A stretch of DNA of 9,833 bases from Lachnospiraceae bacterium (GCA_024683935.1 JAIKXV010000114.1:1-9833); one strand, 5' to 3'. Shown: positions 1-9,563, counted from the first letter of the stretch. A program made the numbers and translations. The notes: generated from the letters alone by a model not told the origin.

Positions 1-137
1 AGCCTTGTCAATGCATCTGCTTTAGCTTCAACAAACAAAGTCTGCTCTCCTTTATATTCATGAATCTGTGTAAGAAGAGCTACTATATCAGGAGTTAAAA
101 GTTTTTCCCATTTATTACTATAATCAAATGTTCTCAT
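1..137 (-). CDS. Fic-family protein, N-terminal fragment (runs off the left edge)
   Basis: An open frame starts with ATG at 137 and stays open to the window edge (45 full codons). A good ribosome site, GAGG, lies 8 nt before the ATG. The peptide begins MRTFDYSNKWEKLLTP and continues through an IHEYKG segment and an EAKADAL segment. This is the typical start of Fic/DOC proteins with the Fic N-terminal domain, which read roughly 'MRTFDYSK..LLTPEIV.LL..IHEYKG.Q.L..EAKPD.L'. Fic proteins usually transfer AMP from ATP to a target protein, using an HPFxxGNGR motif that would lie beyond the edge, so activity cannot be judged here. The DNA is clearly more AT-rich than the atp genes, which hints at separate origin. 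The gene is cut off from the guaA unit by two terminators and has its own candidate promoter. The family call rests on recognised N-terminal sequence only. Confidence 0.72.
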   Translation of the reverse strand, partial: MRTFDYSNKWEKLLTPDIVALLTQIHEYKGEQTLFVEAKADALTR

Positions 138-181
138 TTTAGTATCCTCATTTATATATCAACTTACTCAAAATCGAGTAT

Positions 182-279
182 ATGATGCAATTAAATGCTA
201 TCATTCAATATACTCATCGTCAACACCAACTACATCATTTGTCCCGAAATGATGTAGTTGCAATCTCGATGATGCAATT
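182..279. promoter_or_regulatory. Four-copy ATGATGYARTT motif array with a perfect inverted repeat (candidate operators of the Fic gene)
   Basis: The 11-bp motif ATGATGYARTT occurs at 182-192, 249-259 and 269-279 on the plus strand and at 228-238 in the opposite orientation. The 228-238 and 249-259 copies belong to a perfect inverted repeat with 14-bp arms (227-240 and 247-260) around a 6-bp centre. The 182 and 269 copies extend to a 14-bp direct repeat, ATGATGCAATTAAA. Centres of the three upstream copies are 20-21 bp apart, about two helical turns. The 182 copy overlaps the predicted transcription start of the Fic gene. No T-run follows the inverted repeat on either strand, so a terminator is unlikely. 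A DNA-binding regulator is inferred and is not seen in the window. Confidence 0.5.
195..223 (-). promoter_or_regulatory. Candidate sigma-70-type promoter of the Fic gene
   Basis: On the minus strand, TTGACG (223-218, 5/6 match to the -35 box) is followed by a 17-bp spacer and TAGCAT (200-195, 4/6 match to the -10 box). The expected start is near 188, giving a leader of about 50 nt to the ATG at 137. The -35 box lies 3 bp from the edge of the 227-260 inverted repeat. The -10 box is imperfect, so this is a reasonable but not certain call. Confidence 0.4.
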
Positions 280-319
280 AAAATCGACATAAATATTTGT
301 GTACATTTTTTCTGAATAT

Positions 320-355
320 AAAAAACTGCAGGCAATCACGCGGATTACCTGCAAT
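320..355 (-). terminator. Intrinsic terminator, second downstream of guaA
   Basis: On the minus strand the arms GCAGGTAATC and GATTGCCTGC pair over 10 bp with one G-T wobble around a 5-nt loop. The stem can be extended outward by T-A, T-G and A-T pairs, and six T residues (325-320) follow. On the plus strand the wobble becomes a C-A mismatch and no T-run follows, so the direction is minus. It lies about 190 bp beyond the first terminator, with no recognisable gene between them. It could be a back-up terminator or the end of an unrecognised small RNA. Confidence 0.65.
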
Positions 356-546
356 CTATTAACATTATCTGTATCAGATGGACGAGATAACACAAATGTG
401 TTCAAAGGCACCCTAATTTATTCTCCAAAAGGCAAAATCCTTTATCCTCGGATCCACCTTCTGACACTATTCTTTGACTCTATTTCAGGATGCTTTTCTT
501 TTGCACCGCGCGGCCGACAAAGCCACTATTCACAACGATTCCAATT
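356..546. other. Gene-free stretch between two same-strand terminators
   Basis: No convincing protein gene is present. A plus-strand open frame that starts at GTG 299, crosses both hairpins and ends inside guaA has no ribosome site and no recognisable domain. On the minus strand I see small hairpins (AACAC/GTGTT at about 401-388 and ATCTG/CAGAT at about 380-368) just before the 320-355 terminator. Together these could be the 3' part of a small RNA of up to ~200 nt. I could not match it to 6S RNA, SRP RNA, RNase P or tmRNA, and I found no clear promoter. Confidence 0.3.
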
Positions 547-584
547 AAAAAAAGCGAATCCTGAGAAACAATCTCAAGATCCGC
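547..584 (-). terminator. Intrinsic terminator of the atp-guaA unit
   Basis: On the minus strand the 13-nt arms GCGGATCTTGAGA and TCTCAGGATTCGC pair fully, with two G-T wobbles, around a 5-nt loop (571-567), and seven T residues (553-547) follow. It begins 82 bp after the guaA stop codon and is the first strong terminator downstream of atpB. It therefore marks the likely end of the ATP synthase-guaA transcript. Confidence 0.88.
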
Positions 585-666
585 TACTATGTGTTTTATT
601 GAATGATCCCAGACTAAACGATTTTACCCATGGGAGGATAAATATGGGTGCCGGGGGACACCTAGC

Positions 667-2241
667 TCACTCCATCTCAATCGTTCCGGGGGGTTTTGAG
701 GTGAGATCATAGAGAACCCGGTTCACGCCCTTGACTTCATTTATGATGCGGTTCATGCAGATCTGGAGAACTTTCCAGGGAATCTCTGCTGCCTCTGCTG
801 TCATGAAATCGGATGTGATGACTCCACGGAGAACCACCGCGTAGTCATAAGTACGGAAGTCACCCATGACCCCAACAGAACGCATATTTGAAAGTGCTGC
901 GAAGAACTGTCCCTTGCCGGTGTCAATGCCTGCGCGCGAAAGCTCTTCGCGGTATATGGCATCTGCTTCCTGGACAATGGCCACCTTTTCAGGAGTCACT
1001 TCGCCTACTACACGAATGCCGAGACCCGGTCCGGGGAAGGGCTGGCGGTACACAAGCTCACGCGGTATTCCAAGCTCTAGTCCCACCTTTCTCACTTCAT
1101 CCTTGAAAAGATCACGAAGAGGCTCCACCGGATTCTCATCAAAGCCCAGCTCAACCACAAGGTCATGGGGCAGACCTCCAACATTGTGATGAGACTTGAT
1201 AACCGCACCGTCTTTTCCCATGCCGCTTTCAACCACGTCGGGATAAATCGTGCCCTGCGCCATATACTTGAAACCACCGGTACCTGCGAGCCTTCTGGCT
1301 TCGCTTCCGAAGATCTCCACGAACTTGTTGCCGATCAGCTTTCTTTTCTGCTCAGGATCATCAATGCCCTTCAGCATTTCAAAATATTCGGGCCCGGCGT
1401 TTACCCGGATGAAATTCAGATCCGCAAAGCGGCCATCGGGGCCAAAGACGGCCTCTACTTCATCCCCTTCATTTTTTCTCATCAGGCCGTGATCCACAAA
1501 GACACAGTAAAGCTGCTTTCCTATTGCTTTTGATAACAGCACCGCGGTTACTGTGGAATCCACTCCGCCGGACAGACCCAGGAGAACCCTGTCAGAACCG
1601 ATCTTTGCTTTTAATTCCTTTATCATCGCTTCTGCAAAGGAAGCCATCTGCCAGCTCCCGCTACATCCGCATACATCTAAGACAAAACGCCTGATCATCT
1701 TCGCACCGTTTTCGGTATGCTCCACCTCCGGATGCAGCTGTACGGCGTAAAGCTTTCTTTCCGCATTCTCCATAGCAGCCACGGGGCAGTTTTCGGAATG
1801 CGCGGTCACCTTGAAACCGGCCGGAGCTTCCGCTATATAATCAGTGTGGCTCATCCAGACAGTTTCCCTTCCGGGACAATCCTGAAACAGGATGGATGAA
1901 CGGTCATCGATCACTACTTCCGTATGACCATACTCGCTGACAGGTGCGGTTTTTACCTTACCGTCAAGAAGGTAAGCCATCAGCTGGGCGCCGTAACAGA
2001 TTCCCAGCACCGGTATCCCCAAATTAAATATCCCGGGGTCAAATTTAGGTGACTCCGGGGCATACACGCTATTGGGACCTCCGGTAAGAATGATACCCTT
2101 AGGTGCCATTTCCTTAAGCTTTTCCAGTCCGATCCCGGACGGATGGATCTCACAATATACGTTCTGTTCCCTGACCCTTCTGGCTATCAGCTGTTTATAC
2201 TGTCCACCGAAATCAAGGACTATTATCTTCTCCCGTTCCAT
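667..2241 (-). CDS. guaA: GMP synthase (glutamine-hydrolysing)
   Basis: Makes GMP from XMP, ATP and glutamine, the last step of guanine nucleotide synthesis, in the cytosol. The 524-residue length matches full-length bacterial GuaA. An N-terminal class I glutamine amidotransferase domain (about 5-190) carries the nucleophile Cys82 in GICYGAQ and the His170/Glu172 pair in LHPEVEH. An ATP-pyrophosphatase domain follows with its P-loop SGGVDST at 224-230. The C-terminal dimerisation part contains the conserved [11 protein letters not shown] segment and ends KPPGTIEME, where most homologues have IEWE, so one conserved Trp is replaced by Met. ATG 2241 matches the family start. The ribosome site GGAAGGAG lies about 14 nt upstream, further than usual. 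The gene begins 27 nt after atpC with no terminator between, so it is probably read from the atp promoter; an additional promoter inside atpC cannot be excluded. Confidence 0.97.
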   Translation of the reverse strand: MEREKIIVLDFGGQYKQLIARRVREQNVYCEIHPSGIGLEKLKEMAPKGIILTGGPNSVYAPESPKFDPGIFNLGIPVLGICYGAQLMAYLLDGKVKTAPVSEYGHTEVVIDDRSSILFQDCPGRETVWMSHTDYIAEAPAGFKVTAHSENCPVAAMENAERKLYAVQLHPEVEHTENGAKMIRRFVLDVCGCSGSWQMASFAEAMIKELKAKIGSDRVLLGLSGGVDSTVTAVLLSKAIGKQLYCVFVDHGLMRKNEGDEVEAVFGPDGRFADLNFIRVNAGPEYFEMLKGIDDPEQKRKLIGNKFVEIFGSEARRLAGTGGFKYMAQGTIYPDVVESGMGKDGAVIKSHHNVGGLPHDLVVELGFDENPVEPLRDLFKDEVRKVGLELGIPRELVYRQPFPGPGLGIRVVGEVTPEKVAIVQEADAIYREELSRAGIDTGKGQFFAALSNMRSVGVMGDFRTYDYAVVLRGVITSDFMTAEAAEIPWKVLQICMNRIINEVKGVNRVLYDLTSKPPGTIEME

Positions 2242-2268
2242 TCTCTGTTTATCTGCTCCTTCCGAAAA

Positions 2269-2675
2269 TTACTCTTTGTATGTTTCTTTTAAGCGGGTAA
2301 GGGCTCTTGCCATAGATGCCTTTGACATCTTGTATTCCTCTATGGAATGCTTCTGCCGGAGCTGTTCTTTCGCACGTTCCAGCGCTGCCTTTGCCCGGTT
2401 CCTGTCAATGTCTTCGGGACGCTCACAGGTATCAACAAGTATGGTGCATCTGTTATTCGCAACCTGGGCGGTTCCTATTCCTACAATGTAACGGTGCCAT
2501 TCAAAATCCGGCGTCTGAAAACGCAGGGATCCGAGGTCCACCGCGATGACCATCTCTTCATGATGGGCCTGTATCTCCAGCTGACCGTCGATGGTATTAA
2601 ATATCACCGTTTTTATCTTTCCTTCAAAAATAACGCCATGGCTGGCTATTATCCTGAAAAAAAATGAGCTGCTCA

Positions 2676-2676
<1 letters not shown>
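2269..2676 (-). CDS. atpC: F1Fo ATP synthase epsilon subunit
   Basis: Part of the F1 central rotor stalk; with gamma it turns in the alpha/beta hexamer and can restrain ATP hydrolysis. The product has 135 residues. The N-terminal beta-sandwich runs from about 4 to 85 (FFFRIIASHGVIFEGKIKTV) and the C-terminal two-helix domain from about 88 to 133. The second domain holds IDRNRAKAALERA at 90-102, which fits the I-D-x-x-R-A pattern of ATP-binding epsilon subunits such as that of Bacillus PS3; whether it binds ATP is inference. The usual GILxxH segment is altered to LEIQAHH. The ATG at 2676 shares one base with the atpD stop (TGATG), which suggests translational coupling. A TTG codon directly before it is a less likely start. 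Confidence 0.95.
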
Positions 2677-4978
<2,302 letters not shown>

Positions 4979-4984
4979 GAGACA

Positions 4985-6769
4985 TTAGTCCGGTTTTTTT
5001 GCTCCCCATTCACCTTCTTTGTATTCGGTGACGTATGAGATGATCTTCTCTGTCAGATCCTCATCAAGGATCTGCCTCTGCTCTATGGTTTTCATGATGT
5101 CGCCATGGATCTTTCCCATATATTCGAGCATGCCCTGCTGAAAGGCCTTAACCTTTTTCTTCTCTATGCTGTCCATCAGCTTATTATTGGCAGCGACGAG
5201 GGATATTACCTGTTCCGCCAGTGAAAGCGGATGCTCCAGCGGCTGCTTCAGAAGCTCCATCAAAACCTCGCCGTGCGTCAGCATGGACTTGGTCGCGGGA
5301 TCCAGATCTGATGAGAACTGGGTGAAGACCGCCATTTCCCTGTACTGCGCGAGATCTATACGAAGCGATCCCACGGATTTCTTCATTGCCTTGCTCTGTG
5401 CCGCTCCACCTACTCTGGACACAGACAGACCAACGTTTACCGCCGGTCTCTGTCCTTCGAAAAATAGATCGCTTTCGAGGAATATCTGTCCGTCGGTAAT
5501 GGAAATAACGTTTGTCGGAATATAGTCCGATACATCTCCCGCCTGGGTCTCTATTATGGGAAGCGCAGTCAGTGAACCGCCGCCAAGTTCCGGTGCCAGC
5601 CTGCTGGATCTTTCCAAAAGCCTGGAATGGAGATAGAAAACATCTCCGGGATATGCCTCCCGCCCGGGAGGACGCCCGAGCAGCAGGGAAATTGCCCTGT
5701 AGGCAACTGCATGCTTCGACAGGTCATCATATATGATCAAAACATCATCGCCCTTATACATGAACTGCTCTGCAATGGCTGTGGCAGAATAGGGCGCAAT
5801 ATACTGCAGCGGAGCGGGATCACTTGCTGTTGCGGAAACAACCAGCGTATAATCCATAGCTCCCACCTTGCGCAATGTGGAAACTATCTTGGCAACCGTC
5901 GATGCCTTCTGTCCAATGGCAACATAGACACACTTAACATTTTTTCCTTTTTGATTGATGATGGTGTCAATCGCTATGGAAGTCTTACCGGTCTGTCTGT
6001 CGCCGATTATGAGCTCTCTCTGTCCCCTTCCGATGGGGAACATGGAATCTATGGCAAGAATACCGGTCTCCATCGGTACTCCTACGGATTTCCTGTCAAC
6101 GATACCCGGTGCCGGGAATTCGATGGGCCTGTGGCTGACGGCCTTTATTCTTCCTGCTCCGTCTATGGGATCTCCCAAAGCATTTATAACTCTCCCGAGG
6201 AAGGCGTCTCCGACAGGGATGCTTGCACGTCTCTGGGTACGGACAGCCCTCATTCCTTCCTTGATGGCCTGCTCTCTTCCGAAAAGTATGCAGCCTATCC
6301 GGTCGGTTTCTATATTCTGGACCATGCCTCTCGTGCCGTCATCAAAGACAACTACCTCGCCGTATTCAGCATGATCGACTCCCTTCAGGGAAGCAATGCC
6401 GTCGCCGACAAATTCTACCGTTCCTACTTCATTGGATTCCGCATGAAGCTCGAAATCATTTATCTCTGTCTTCAGTATGTCCAGCAGATCTTTTTCATCA
6501 TACTGGGTTATACGGAGAACATCTTCAATGAGCTTTTCAAACTGCCCGGCTCTTCCGGAATTACTCCAGTCATATACCAAACCGCCGGCCGTAAGGATAA
6601 AACCGCCGCCGATCGAGCTGTCCTCGACAAGCTTTAATTTGACATCCGGAGCCCCGAACCTGCCCTTGATAAACTCTTTGATCCTCTCTATCTGGGAATC
6701 ATCCGGCAGAGTAACATATTTGAGCTCGGCTTTTACCTTTTTCACTTTTTCAGAGGCATTACCTGCCAT
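4985..6769 (-). CDS. atpA: Fusion of the delta-subunit C-terminal domain with the complete ATP synthase alpha subunit
   Basis: From ATG 6769 the product has 594 residues, about 90 more than a normal alpha. Residues ~10-88 resemble the C-terminal domain of AtpH (delta/OSCP): a beta strand and helix ([20 protein letters not shown]), then [17 protein letters not shown] and [11 protein letters not shown], which align with E. coli delta's SVMAGVIIRAGDMVID and GRLERLADVL. From about residue 92 a full alpha follows: N-terminal helix [10 protein letters not shown], the VGTV...VGDGIA beta barrel, Walker A GDRQTGKT (256-263), [11 protein letters not shown], and the arginine finger Arg452 in [10 protein letters not shown]. 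The alpha part alone is ~503 residues, normal length. The gene takes the place of atpH and atpA in the standard order and overlaps the atpF end by 11 bp. No delta N-terminal domain is found in the window. An upstream GTG at 6778 would add three residues. The alpha identity is certain; the delta part rests on motif alignment by eye. Confidence 0.93.
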   Translation of the reverse strand: MAGNASEKVKKVKAELKYVTLPDDSQIERIKEFIKGRFGAPDVKLKLVEDSSIGGGFILTAGGLVYDWSNSGRAGQFEKLIEDVLRITQYDEKDLLDILKTEINDFELHAESNEVGTVEFVGDGIASLKGVDHAEYGEVVVFDDGTRGMVQNIETDRIGCILFGREQAIKEGMRAVRTQRRASIPVGDAFLGRVINALGDPIDGAGRIKAVSHRPIEFPAPGIVDRKSVGVPMETGILAIDSMFPIGRGQRELIIGDRQTGKTSIAIDTIINQKGKNVKCVYVAIGQKASTVAKIVSTLRKVGAMDYTLVVSATASDPAPLQYIAPYSATAIAEQFMYKGDDVLIIYDDLSKHAVAYRAISLLLGRPPGREAYPGDVFYLHSRLLERSSRLAPELGGGSLTALPIIETQAGDVSDYIPTNVISITDGQIFLESDLFFEGQRPAVNVGLSVSRVGGAAQSKAMKKSVGSLRIDLAQYREMAVFTQFSSDLDPATKSMLTHGEVLMELLKQPLEHPLSLAEQVISLVAANNKLMDSIEKKKVKAFQQGMLEYMGKIHGDIMKTIEQRQILDEDLTEKIISYVTEYKEGEWGAKKPD

Positions 6770-7259
6770 CTTCTTCACCCGCCTTGCTCAAAAATTCCTC
6801 AATGAGACTCTTGTCTGTTTCGGCACTATTATTTGCGGCAGCAATCTTCTTTGCCGCAGCCGCCACGATATCCGCGATCTTTCTTTCCTGCTCGGCATCA
6901 CGGACTGCAGCTGCCATATCCGCCTTTCTGCCGGCATCCTCAATGATCTGATCAGCCCTTTTATTGGCATCGCTGATGATCCGGTCGTATTCTTCAGCCG
7001 CCTTGCGGTTGGCCTCTGAAAGCCGGGTCTTTTCTGTCTGCTCGAGCTCGGAAAGCTTTTCATCATACTTTCTCTTCAGTTCATCCGCTTCGGCAGCGCT
7101 CTTTTCAGCATTCTCCTTATTCTGAACGATCTTTTTTGCTCGCTCCTCCAAAATCTTATCCACGGGAGCGAAAAGAAACTTCTTCAGGATAAGAAAGAGG
7201 ATAAGAACATTCGCTATGGTAATAGCTATTGAAACCGGGTGTATGGAAACGATACCCAT
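6759..7259 (-). CDS. atpF: F1Fo ATP synthase b subunit
   Basis: Forms the dimeric peripheral stalk that holds F1 against rotor torque. The 166-residue protein has one N-terminal membrane helix (about 8-30), then the conserved [15 protein letters not shown] turn, and a long charged, Ala/Glu/Lys-rich helix to about residue 145 typical of the b coiled coil. It ends [16 protein letters not shown]. The length is normal for a stand-alone b, so this is not a b-delta fusion of the mycobacterial kind. A near-perfect ribosome site (AGGAGG) sits 7 nt before the ATG. The last 11 bp overlap the next gene, whose delta-like domain is the expected partner of the b C-terminus. The alternate frames over the 3' half encode Arg/Pro-rich sequence, not a displaced delta N-terminal domain. 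Confidence 0.95.
   Translation of the reverse strand: MGIVSIHPVSIAITIANVLILFLILKKFLFAPVDKILEERAKKIVQNKENAEKSAAEADELKRKYDEKLSELEQTEKTRLSEANRKAAEEYDRIISDANKRADQIIEDAGRKADMAAAVRDAEQERKIADIVAAAAKKIAAANNSAETDKSLIEEFLSKAGEEDGR
6779..6785 (-). promoter_or_regulatory. Ribosome binding site that decides the fusion-gene start
   Basis: AAGGCGG lies 9 nt upstream of ATG 6769 and directly abuts the alternative GTG at 6778, which leaves that GTG with no usable spacing. This favours the ATG start. The site lies inside the last codons of atpF. Confidence 0.6.
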
Positions 7260-7282
7260 GAATCAACCTCCTATCGATATAA

Positions 7283-7519
<237 letters not shown>

Positions 7520-7535
7520 TTATTTTTTACAGTAC

Positions 7536-8237
7536 CTATTCAACTGCCTCACTCAGATAAATGGATGTCAGAAATACGAAAACATACGCCTGCAAAAGCG
7601 CGTCGAATATTTCAAAATAACAACTGAAGGGGATGGGAACCGCAAAAGGTACCAGTATCTTTAACAGTTCCATGATGATAAAGCCGCCGAAGATATTTCC
7701 GAAAAGTCGCATGCACAGCGAAAGCGGCTTGATGACTATTTCAAGAATATTGATGGGTGTGATTACCGCAATGGGTTTTGTAAAGGATTTGAGCCAGCCG
7801 CCGACACCTTTTCTCTTGATTCCCGCGATCTCAACCATGACTATGCTCATGAGCGCCAGCGCTATGGTCACATTAAGATCTTTCGTCGGGGGCTTCATAA
7901 ATGTGTAAGTGTCGGTAACAGAAGTTTCTATCAGCGCCGACAGATTGGCAATGCCTATAAAAAAGATCATGGTGATGGTAAACCAGGAATATCCCACGGC
8001 TTCATCTCCCAGCATGCTGTGGGTCATATTTCTGATCCAGGTCACAAAGGCTTCAACTGCCAGCTGCCGCTTCCCCGGGTTCTCCACCGTAAAGCCTCTG
8101 GTCAGCAGAATACAGGCCACAAGAACTATGATCAGCAATATCCAGGTATTAAAGATCGATTCGGTTATTACCGCCGGTCCTATGGAGAAAAGCACGTTGA
8201 CGCCAAGCTCTTCTACCAGTTTCTCGCCTAAATCCAC
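7536..8237 (-). CDS. atpB: F1Fo ATP synthase a subunit
   Basis: Stationary membrane subunit that forms the ion half-channels next to the c-ring. The 233-residue protein has five or six hydrophobic segments. The essential arginine is Arg177 in KPLSLCMRLFGNIFGG, and the last helix carries the conserved Gln216 in LLQAYVFVFLTSIYLSEA. The start is GTG at 8237; an in-frame TAA only two codons upstream excludes an extension, and GGAGG at 8251-8247 is well placed 9 nt away. It is the first gene of the operon: no atpI lies upstream, and a promoter precedes it. atpE follows after 28 nt. Confidence 0.96.
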   Translation of the reverse strand: MDLGEKLVEELGVNVLFSIGPAVITESIFNTWILLIIVLVACILLTRGFTVENPGKRQLAVEAFVTWIRNMTHSMLGDEAVGYSWFTITMIFFIGIANLSALIETSVTDTYTFMKPPTKDLNVTIALALMSIVMVEIAGIKRKGVGGWLKSFTKPIAVITPINILEIVIKPLSLCMRLFGNIFGGFIIMELLKILVPFAVPIPFSCYFEIFDALLQAYVFVFLTSIYLSEAVE

Positions 8238-8285
8238 CTTTTGTTACCTCCATCCTCGATCGTATCAGATCCGAAACTGTCTCTG

Positions 8286-8314
8286 ATTATACTCCATTCT
8301 TTTTCAATCGTAAA
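8286..8314 (-). promoter_or_regulatory. Promoter of the ATP synthase operon
   Basis: On the minus strand, TTTACG (8314-8309, 4/6) and a perfect TATAAT (8291-8286) are separated by 17 bp. The predicted start near 8279 gives a leader of about 40 nt before the GTG of atpB. It is the only good promoter in the 107-bp gap between the esterase gene and atpB. No clear terminator for the esterase gene lies in the same gap, so some read-through is possible. Confidence 0.65.
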
Positions 8315-8344
8315 CGGAAAGCTGCGGTCAATATAGCCGGAGTG

Positions 8345-9400
8345 CTATTGTCTGTTGTAAAACACCGGAAGCGCATTATATAAATACTCCACAGAAGCGT
8401 TGAAATCGTGGATCCCTCCGCTCTTCAGGTAATATGAAACATGATCCGGCGTAAAGACATCGCTTCTTGAAAGCATCTCGCTCATCTGGGTATTCATCTG
8501 TCCAAAGAGGGAATCATGGGTTCCCGTACAGGCATAGATGTAGTATCCCTTCTCATTAAGGTGCTGCTCCGCTATCAGCTTTTCAAAAAAGTCGCAGGTC
8601 TCTTTCGCCTGAGTTTCTCCATATCCTCCGAAGTACCAGCATGAAGCGCTCATGGGAGCAAAATACTTTATATAGTCTGAGTTGTAGCAGTACTGGAACC
8701 AGGTGGTAACGGCTCCGAGCGAAAAGCCACCGAAAGCCCGGTGCTCCCTTGACGCCATCAGATCCTTCTTTGAGGAAGAAGCGGCATACGTATGGAATTT
8801 ACCCTCTACCGCAGGCATCAGATCATTAGCGAAATCCTGATGGAACTGCCTGACTTCACTGTCTGAGCGGGCAAAATCCTGGGGTGAATTATCAGCATCA
8901 AAGGTGGCCGCAACTACGATTACAGGAGGAATAACCCCGTCAGCTATCATATTATCCAGCATGTTCTTCACCTTGCCGCCGCCTTCAAAGAAAAGCTGGT
9001 CTGCGGTACATTCCAGGCCGTGCATCATATAGAAGATGTTATACCTTGTTTTTATATCTGCGTTATTGTATCCGTAAGGAAGATAAATCTTGGCTGTTTT
9101 TGTAATGCTTCTTCCGTCTCCCGCATAGTCCTTAGAACCGTATTTTATGCTGACGATCGCGCCCGGTTTTTCAGCAGGCAGGAAATACGCTTCGGGAACT
9201 GCTGCGGTCCAGCCACGCTGAGGAATGCTGCTTTGGGTTGTCTTCTCAACGATCATCCCGGTATCCCTGAAGATAGTAAATGTCCTGGGCTTATCGTCTT
9301 TGTAAGAATTCCGGGAAGAGGCATAAACAGGACATGCTTCTATAATAAGCAGAATTATTATAATGATGGAAATAATGGATTTTCGTATCCCTGATCTCAT
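8345..9400 (-). CDS. Secreted CE1-type esterase (feruloyl/acetyl-xylan esterase-like alpha/beta hydrolase)
   Basis: Probably releases ester-linked groups such as ferulate or acetate from plant xylan outside the cell. The 351-residue product opens with a signal peptide: basic MRSGIRK, a strongly Ile/Leu-rich core (9-20), and a likely cleavage site after VYA (about residue 27). A Cys at 23 with Glu before it makes a poor lipobox. The catalytic domain contains KIYLPYGYN (104-112), YMMHGLE (124-130) and the nucleophile Ser227 in GGFSLGA. Likely acid and base are Asp296 (GTHDSLFG, like GTNDSL in the Clostridium XynZ feruloyl esterase domain) and His331 (GGIHDF). No dockerin, carbohydrate-binding or surface-anchor domain is seen. 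The ATG has an AAAGGAG site about 14 nt upstream, a long spacing. It has its own promoter after the tRNA terminator. The exact substrate cannot be told from sequence; a general secreted esterase is the alternative. Confidence 0.85.
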   Translation of the reverse strand: MRSGIRKSIISIIIIILLIIEACPVYASSRNSYKDDKPRTFTIFRDTGMIVEKTTQSSIPQRGWTAAVPEAYFLPAEKPGAIVSIKYGSKDYAGDGRSITKTAKIYLPYGYNNADIKTRYNIFYMMHGLECTADQLFFEGGGKVKNMLDNMIADGVIPPVIVVAATFDADNSPQDFARSDSEVRQFHQDFANDLMPAVEGKFHTYAASSSKKDLMASREHRAFGGFSLGAVTTWFQYCYNSDYIKYFAPMSASCWYFGGYGETQAKETCDFFEKLIAEQHLNEKGYYIYACTGTHDSLFGQMNTQMSEMLSRSDVFTPDHVSYYLKSGGIHDFNASVEYLYNALPVFYNRQ

Positions 9401-9427
9401 TTCAGAATGTAACGCTCCTTTTCAGAC

Positions 9428-9436
9428 ATTATACCA
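9428..9436 (-). promoter_or_regulatory. Extended -10 promoter of the esterase gene
   Basis: On the minus strand TGG followed by a perfect TATAAT (9433-9428) forms an extended -10 element. The -35 region at 17 bp (TTCGGG) is poor, as extended -10 promoters allow. The start would fall near 9422, so the transcript would begin almost at the AAAGGAG site, with a leader of about 20 nt. It lies just past the T-run of the tRNA terminator. Confidence 0.6.
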
Positions 9437-9459
9437 TTACATGAATAATTCCCGAAAAC

Positions 9460-9488
9460 AAAAAAACGGATGATCATAAGATCATCCG
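9460..9488 (-). terminator. Intrinsic terminator after the tRNA genes
   Basis: On the minus strand the 9-nt arms CGGATGATC and GATCATCCG pair perfectly around a TTAT loop, and seven T residues (9466-9460) follow. It starts 5 nt after the last base of tRNA-Cys and separates the tRNA transcript from the esterase gene. No T-run exists on the plus strand. Confidence 0.92.
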
Positions 9489-9492
9489 GAAA

Positions 9493-9563
9493 AGGCGACA
9501 ACCAGATTTGAACTGGTGATCAGGGTGTTGCAGACCCATGCCTTACCACTTGGCTATGTCGCC
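9493..9563 (-). tRNA. tRNA-Cys (anticodon GCA)
   Basis: A 71-nt cloverleaf. The acceptor arms GGCGACA (9563-9557) and TGTCGCC (9500-9494) pair fully. The D arm is GCC/GGC, the anticodon loop CTGCAAC gives GCA, and the T arm is ACCAG/CTGGT with loop TTCAAAT. The discriminator base is U, as expected for tRNA-Cys. CCA is not encoded and must be added after transcription. The outermost anticodon-stem pair is a U-U mismatch, the only irregularity. Confidence 0.97.

Noticed and set aside
227..260. Inverted repeat as a transcription terminator
   Set aside because: No run of T follows the stem on either strand, and the repeat lies next to a promoter-like -35 box; an operator is more likely.
299..712. 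Plus-strand open frame of 137 codons crossing the gap left of guaA
   Set aside because: It starts with GTG without a ribosome site, passes through two terminator hairpins and ends antisense to guaA; the peptide shows no family features.
644..712. 22-codon plus-strand mini-ORF with a good GGGAGG site before ATG 644
   Set aside because: The ribosome-like site and the spacing are attractive, but the peptide overlaps the guaA end in antisense, is glycine-rich from C/G runs, and there is no promoter. I judge it coincidental.
5627..6637. Plus-strand open frame of 336 codons antisense to the alpha gene
   Set aside because: It mirrors the reading frame of a highly conserved gene, has no recognisable domain and is not preceded by a promoter. 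Long antisense frames are common opposite conserved GC-moderate genes.
6788..7066. Frameshifted delta N-terminal domain hidden in another frame of atpF
   Set aside because: The alternate frame gives Arg/Pro/Ser-rich sequence without helical delta-like features, while the atpF frame is a complete normal b subunit.
8345..9400. Esterase as a lipoprotein
   Set aside because: Cys23 follows IEA, with Glu at a position where lipoboxes have small or hydrophobic residues; a standard signal peptidase site after VYA fits better.
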